DNA from: Lysinibacillus macroides
GTDB taxonomy: Bacteria > Bacillota > Bacilli > Bacillales_A > Planococcaceae
DNA length: 64,000 nucleotides
Reading direction: 5' to 3'
Assembly: GCF_001281525.1 (NCBI RefSeq)
Contig: NZ_LGCI01000005.1
Coordinates: forward strand, 124,001-188,000
Shown here: in pieces, positions 61,898 to 64,000 of the stretch
How the letters are laid out: each line of letters begins with the position of its first letter
Position numbering within the stretch: the first letter of the stretch is position 1
Notes under the pieces: generated by a model
The model's database searches: none
Seen by the model: the letters and a program-made list of their open reading frames with translations, nothing else
What the model was told of the DNA's origin: nothing
Made by a program: the position numbers and the translations under genes

Positions 61898-62665
61898 ATG
61901 TTGCAGGGGAAAACGATTATTATTACAGGTGGATCAAGCGGTATGGGCCTTTATATGGCGAAGCAATTCGTGGCTGAAGGCGCAAATGTGGTAGTAACTG
62001 GGCGTAATGAGGAACGTTTAGCTGAAGCGAAACAATTTATTGCAGAGGCTGGGGCTTCAATTGAAACCTTTCAAATGGATGTGCGTGTGCCAGAACATAC
62101 AGAGGCGATGCTGGCCTTTGCTGTTGAAAAATTTGGACAGGTGGATGGACTTGTCAATAATGCTGCTGGTAATTTTATCGTACGCGCAGAGGAGCTATCA
62201 CCAAATGGCTGGAAGGCTGTAGTGGATATTGTGTTAAATGGTACATTTTTCTGTTCTTCTACAGTTGGTAGGTATTGGATTGAGCATAAAATCAAAGGAT
62301 CTATTTTGAATATGGTTGCCACTTATGCTTGGAATGCAGGTGCAGGTGTTATTCATTCGGCTGCGGCTAAAGCTGGAGTATTATCATTAACAAGAACATT
62401 GGCTGTAGAGTGGGGGAAACAGTATGGTATTCGTGTTAATGCCATTGCGCCAGGTCCCATTGAGCGTACAGGTGGAGCAGATAAGCTGTGGGAGTCAGAG
62501 GCGGCTGCCACTCGTACATTAGAATCAGTGCCTTTAGGTCGTATTGGTACACCAGAGGAGATAGCAGATTTAGCAACATTTATTATGTCGAATAAAGCAA
62601 GCTATATGAACGGAGAATGTGTCACATTAGACGGTGGTCAGTGGCTGAATCAGTATCCATTCTAA
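61898..62665 (+). CDS. fadH: 2,4-dienoyl-CoA reductase-type SDR
   Basis: 255 residues from the ATG at 61898 (AAAGGGGGAAA upstream; the open frame extends further up without a site). IIITGGSSGMGLYMAKQF is the NADP loop and NNAAGNFIVRAEELSPNGW is diagnostic of the DECR branch. VIHSAAAKAGVLSL keeps the catalytic Lys while the usual Tyr is absent, as is normal in this branch. It reduces 2,4-dienoyl-CoA during unsaturated fatty-acid oxidation. Close to Bacillus FadH (YkuF); the next genes (ykuL, ccpC) keep the Bacillus yku neighbourhood. Confidence 0.85.
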   Translation: MLQGKTIIITGGSSGMGLYMAKQFVAEGANVVVTGRNEERLAEAKQFIAEAGASIETFQMDVRVPEHTEAMLAFAVEKFGQVDGLVNNAAGNFIVRAEELSPNGWKAVVDIVLNGTFFCSSTVGRYWIEHKIKGSILNMVATYAWNAGAGVIHSAAAKAGVLSLTRTLAVEWGKQYGIRVNAIAPGPIERTGGADKLWESEAAATRTLESVPLGRIGTPEEIADLATFIMSNKASYMNGECVTLDGGQWLNQYPF

Positions 62666-62728
62666 AAATAGTTGCATAATGCAGAGCTGGGTTGACGCAT
62701 ACTAAGGGAAAAGAAAGGAGTTTCGCCT

Positions 62729-62968
62729 ATGGATATGTGGTTAATACCAGCTCTTATTGCGGGTATCATTATTACTGTCATTTCGTTTGTTTCCACGTTG
62801 AAAATTGCAAAAATGACGTCTAAACGGAAATCAGAAAATGATACACCCATTTCAGAAACAGTTGAAGAATATGCAACAATGTTAAACCCAATTGTATGGG
62901 TATATGCAATTTTTTTACTTTTTTTAGGGATTATGATTTTTTATTATTGGAGTAAGGCTGGTTATTAG
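62729..62968 (+). CDS. Small membrane protein of unknown function
   Basis: 79 residues with an N-terminal membrane helix (IPALIAGIIITVISFVST), a charged middle (KMTSKRKSENDTPISETVEE) and a second helix (IVWVYAIFLLFLGIMIFYY). GGAG lies 8 bases before the ATG. I recognise no family. It stands between fadH and the CBS gene. Confidence 0.7.
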   Translation: MDMWLIPALIAGIIITVISFVSTLKIAKMTSKRKSENDTPISETVEEYATMLNPIVWVYAIFLLFLGIMIFYYWSKAGY

Positions 62969-62981
62969 ATAGTGATAAACA

Positions 62982-63044
62982 ATCCTCATTTCAGTGGTGA
63001 AATCATTATGAAGTAATGGTACAGCACTGAATGAGGATATATGT
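62982..63044 (+). terminator. Long hairpin before the CBS gene
   Basis: ATCCTCATT.CAGTG pairs with CACTG.AATGAGGAT across a 28-base loop that itself has ATCATT/AATGGT; T-run near 63047. Confidence 0.6.
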
Positions 63045-63186
63045 AGTTTTTGTTTAAGCCGTTAAAATAATTCGTTATTCTCGAAAACTCTTCTCGTCCT
63101 GACCATGGTCATAAATAGAAAAATTATGATATGATGAAGGAGAAGGACTGTTCTGCATAGTGAGGACAGAAAAGGAGAAGAAGTTC

Positions 63187-63627
63187 ATGATTTCAACTAA
63201 CAGCAAAGACTTATTAGCAATGCCAATTAGTGATTTTATCATTTCCTCTGAAAAAGTTGCACATGTACAAAGCGGAAATAGTGCTGAACATGCACTCCTT
63301 GTACTAACGCGTACAGGGTATTCGTCCATACCTGTCTTAGATTTGAAATATCGACTTCAAGGCTTACTTAGCATAAAAATGATAACAGAATCAATTCTTG
63401 GCCTCGAACATATTGAATATGAGAAGTTACCTGATATTAAAGTTGACACTATTATGGAAAAAGAAATCGCTGTCATAAAGTTAACGGACACATTTCAGCG
63501 TGCTTTAGATTTAGTCATTAACCACGCTTTTTTATGTGTAGTGGATGAGGATGGAACATTTGCAGGCATATTAACAAGACGTGTTATTTTAAAGCAGTTG
63601 AAAAAACATATTTATCAAAAAGAGTAA
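63187..63627 (+). CDS. cbpB: CBS-domain protein, CbpB/DarB (YkuL)-like
   Basis: 146 residues from the ATG at 63187 (AAGGAG 9 bases upstream; a GTG at 63160 is less likely). Two CBS domains: MPISDFIISSEKVAHVQSGNS with SSIPVLDLKYRLQGLLSIKMI, and KVDTIMEKEIAVIKLTDTFQ with FLCVVDEDGTFAGILTRRVILKQL. Bacillus YkuL (DarB/CbpB) binds c-di-AMP and, when free, stimulates the alarmone synthetase Rel and pyruvate carboxylase. Same order before ccpC as in Bacillus. Confidence 0.87.
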   Translation: MISTNSKDLLAMPISDFIISSEKVAHVQSGNSAEHALLVLTRTGYSSIPVLDLKYRLQGLLSIKMITESILGLEHIEYEKLPDIKVDTIMEKEIAVIKLTDTFQRALDLVINHAFLCVVDEDGTFAGILTRRVILKQLKKHIYQKE

Positions 63628-63633
63628 TAGTTT

Positions 63634-63671
63634 AAGAGGGAGCTCAGTGATGGATCACGAGGCCCTCTTTG
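63634..63671 (+). terminator. Terminator after the CBS gene
   Basis: AAGAGGG..CTC.GTGA pairs with TCAC.GAG..CCCTCTT and is followed by T. Confidence 0.75.
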
Positions 63672-63692
63672 CTTGTAGTGGAGGTTTACAGA

Positions 63693-64000
63693 TTGATGGC
63701 AACAGAGGCAGAGATTTTGAAAATTCTTGCTGAGGAACGTAATATGCGAAAAGCAGCAGAACGTCTATTTTTATCCCAACCAGCTCTTTCACAGCGATTA
63801 CAAACAATTGAAAAAGACTGGGGTACACAGCTCTTTATTCGCTCACAAAAGGGTTTAACTGCGACACCTGCTGGCGAACAGGTGATTGCGTATGCAAAGG
63901 AAATGCTAGCAAAAAAAGAGGAAATTTACGAAACGATTCAATCTTTAACAACAAAGGTTAATGGAACGTTGAAAATTGCCTGTGCATCCATTGTCGGGCA
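63693..64000 (+). CDS. ccpC: LysR-family regulator CcpC, 3' end outside window
   Basis: Partial, about 102 residues to the window edge. The N-terminal winged helix NMRKAAERLFLSQPALSQRLQ and FIRSQKGLTATPAGEQ, then GTLKIACASIVG, match Bacillus CcpC, which represses citB and citZ of the citric acid cycle and senses citrate. GGAGG lies 8 bases before a TTG at 63693, with ATG as the next codon; the TTG is preferred by spacing. Position after the CBS gene fits ykuL-ccpC of Bacillus. Confidence 0.85.
   Translation, partial: MMATEAEILKILAEERNMRKAAERLFLSQPALSQRLQTIEKDWGTQLFIRSQKGLTATPAGEQVIAYAKEMLAKKEEIYETIQSLTTKVNGTLKIACASIVG

Noticed and set aside
1-64000. CRISPR arrays, rRNA and tRNA genes, prophage
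   Set aside because: I saw no regularly spaced repeats, no tRNA-like cloverleaf with conserved T-loop, no rRNA text and no phage structural genes.

Overview
The window is a low-GC, Gram-positive, endospore-former chromosome segment. The gene order coiA-pepF-(roxS)-yjbH-yjbI-yjbJ-yjbK-yjbL-yjbM-nadK-yjbO matches the yjb region of Bacillus. The proteins and the many sporulation genes (CotO/CotZ-like, spoVA, YjcZ, SpoVIF, Spo0E-like, YtaF) point to Bacillales. My best guess is Lysinibacillus or a close relative; this rests on recognition of the proteins and was not computed.

Layout. 1-8.8 kb: competence (CoiA), oligopeptidase F, the RoxS/RsaE small RNA, the YjbH/YjbI pair, a lytic transglycosylase, a CYTH protein, and the alarmone synthetase-NAD kinase-pseudouridine synthase operon. 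9-14.6 kb: MgtE, then a sporulation block (CotO-like, CotZ-like, lipoprotein, spoVAC-AD-AE, YjcZ-like peptide, SpoVIF). 14.7-19.7 kb: yjcF-yjcG-yjcH, YutG, a membrane-anchored nuclease behind a hairpin-rich leader, a glycine-betaine-type binding lipoprotein, and YtaF. 19.8-22.4 kb: a decayed heme-uptake (isd) locus with an isdE remnant and an srtB 3' remnant, entered by a complete IS4-family element with an 8-bp target duplication. 22.4-31.1 kb: YceI under an MhqR-type operator, a sugar-nucleotide epimerase, a two-gene AAA-ATPase/RloB pair that looks like an AbiL-type phage-defence module, YhfH, a large KatE-type catalase, and a frameshifted aldehyde dehydrogenase. 31.3-41.4 kb: a MurE outside any cell-division cluster, preceded by tandem Spo0A boxes; RF3; a SwrC-like RND pump; a reductase-like SDR; a TerC exporter behind a likely yybP-ykoY manganese riboswitch; and a KtrB-type potassium transporter. 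41.7-49.5 kb: a radical-SAM protein, a frameshifted sporulation-type histidine kinase, MhqR, two membrane or lipoproteins, YkvS, a Spo0E-like phosphatase with tandem Spo0A boxes, and YkwC. 49.7-64 kb: an MFS protein, CheV, a ppx-ppk-GGDEF/EAL operon, a TetR divergent from methylmalonate-semialdehyde dehydrogenase and Fe-alcohol dehydrogenase, FadH, a c-di-AMP-type CBS protein and the start of CcpC.

Connections. Several parts concern entry into sporulation: a PAS kinase, a Spo0E-like phosphatase and a MurE, the last two with Spo0A boxes, plus coat and spoVA genes. MhqR and its likely target operator (before yceI) are both present. Nucleotide and phosphate signalling is well represented: SasB, CYTH, Ppx/Ppk, a c-di-GMP enzyme and a CBS protein. 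The points most worth a second look are the AAA/RloB pair, the structured leader before the nuclease, the Spo0A-box murE, the hairpin that covers the YjcZ ribosome-binding site, and two single-base homopolymer frameshifts.
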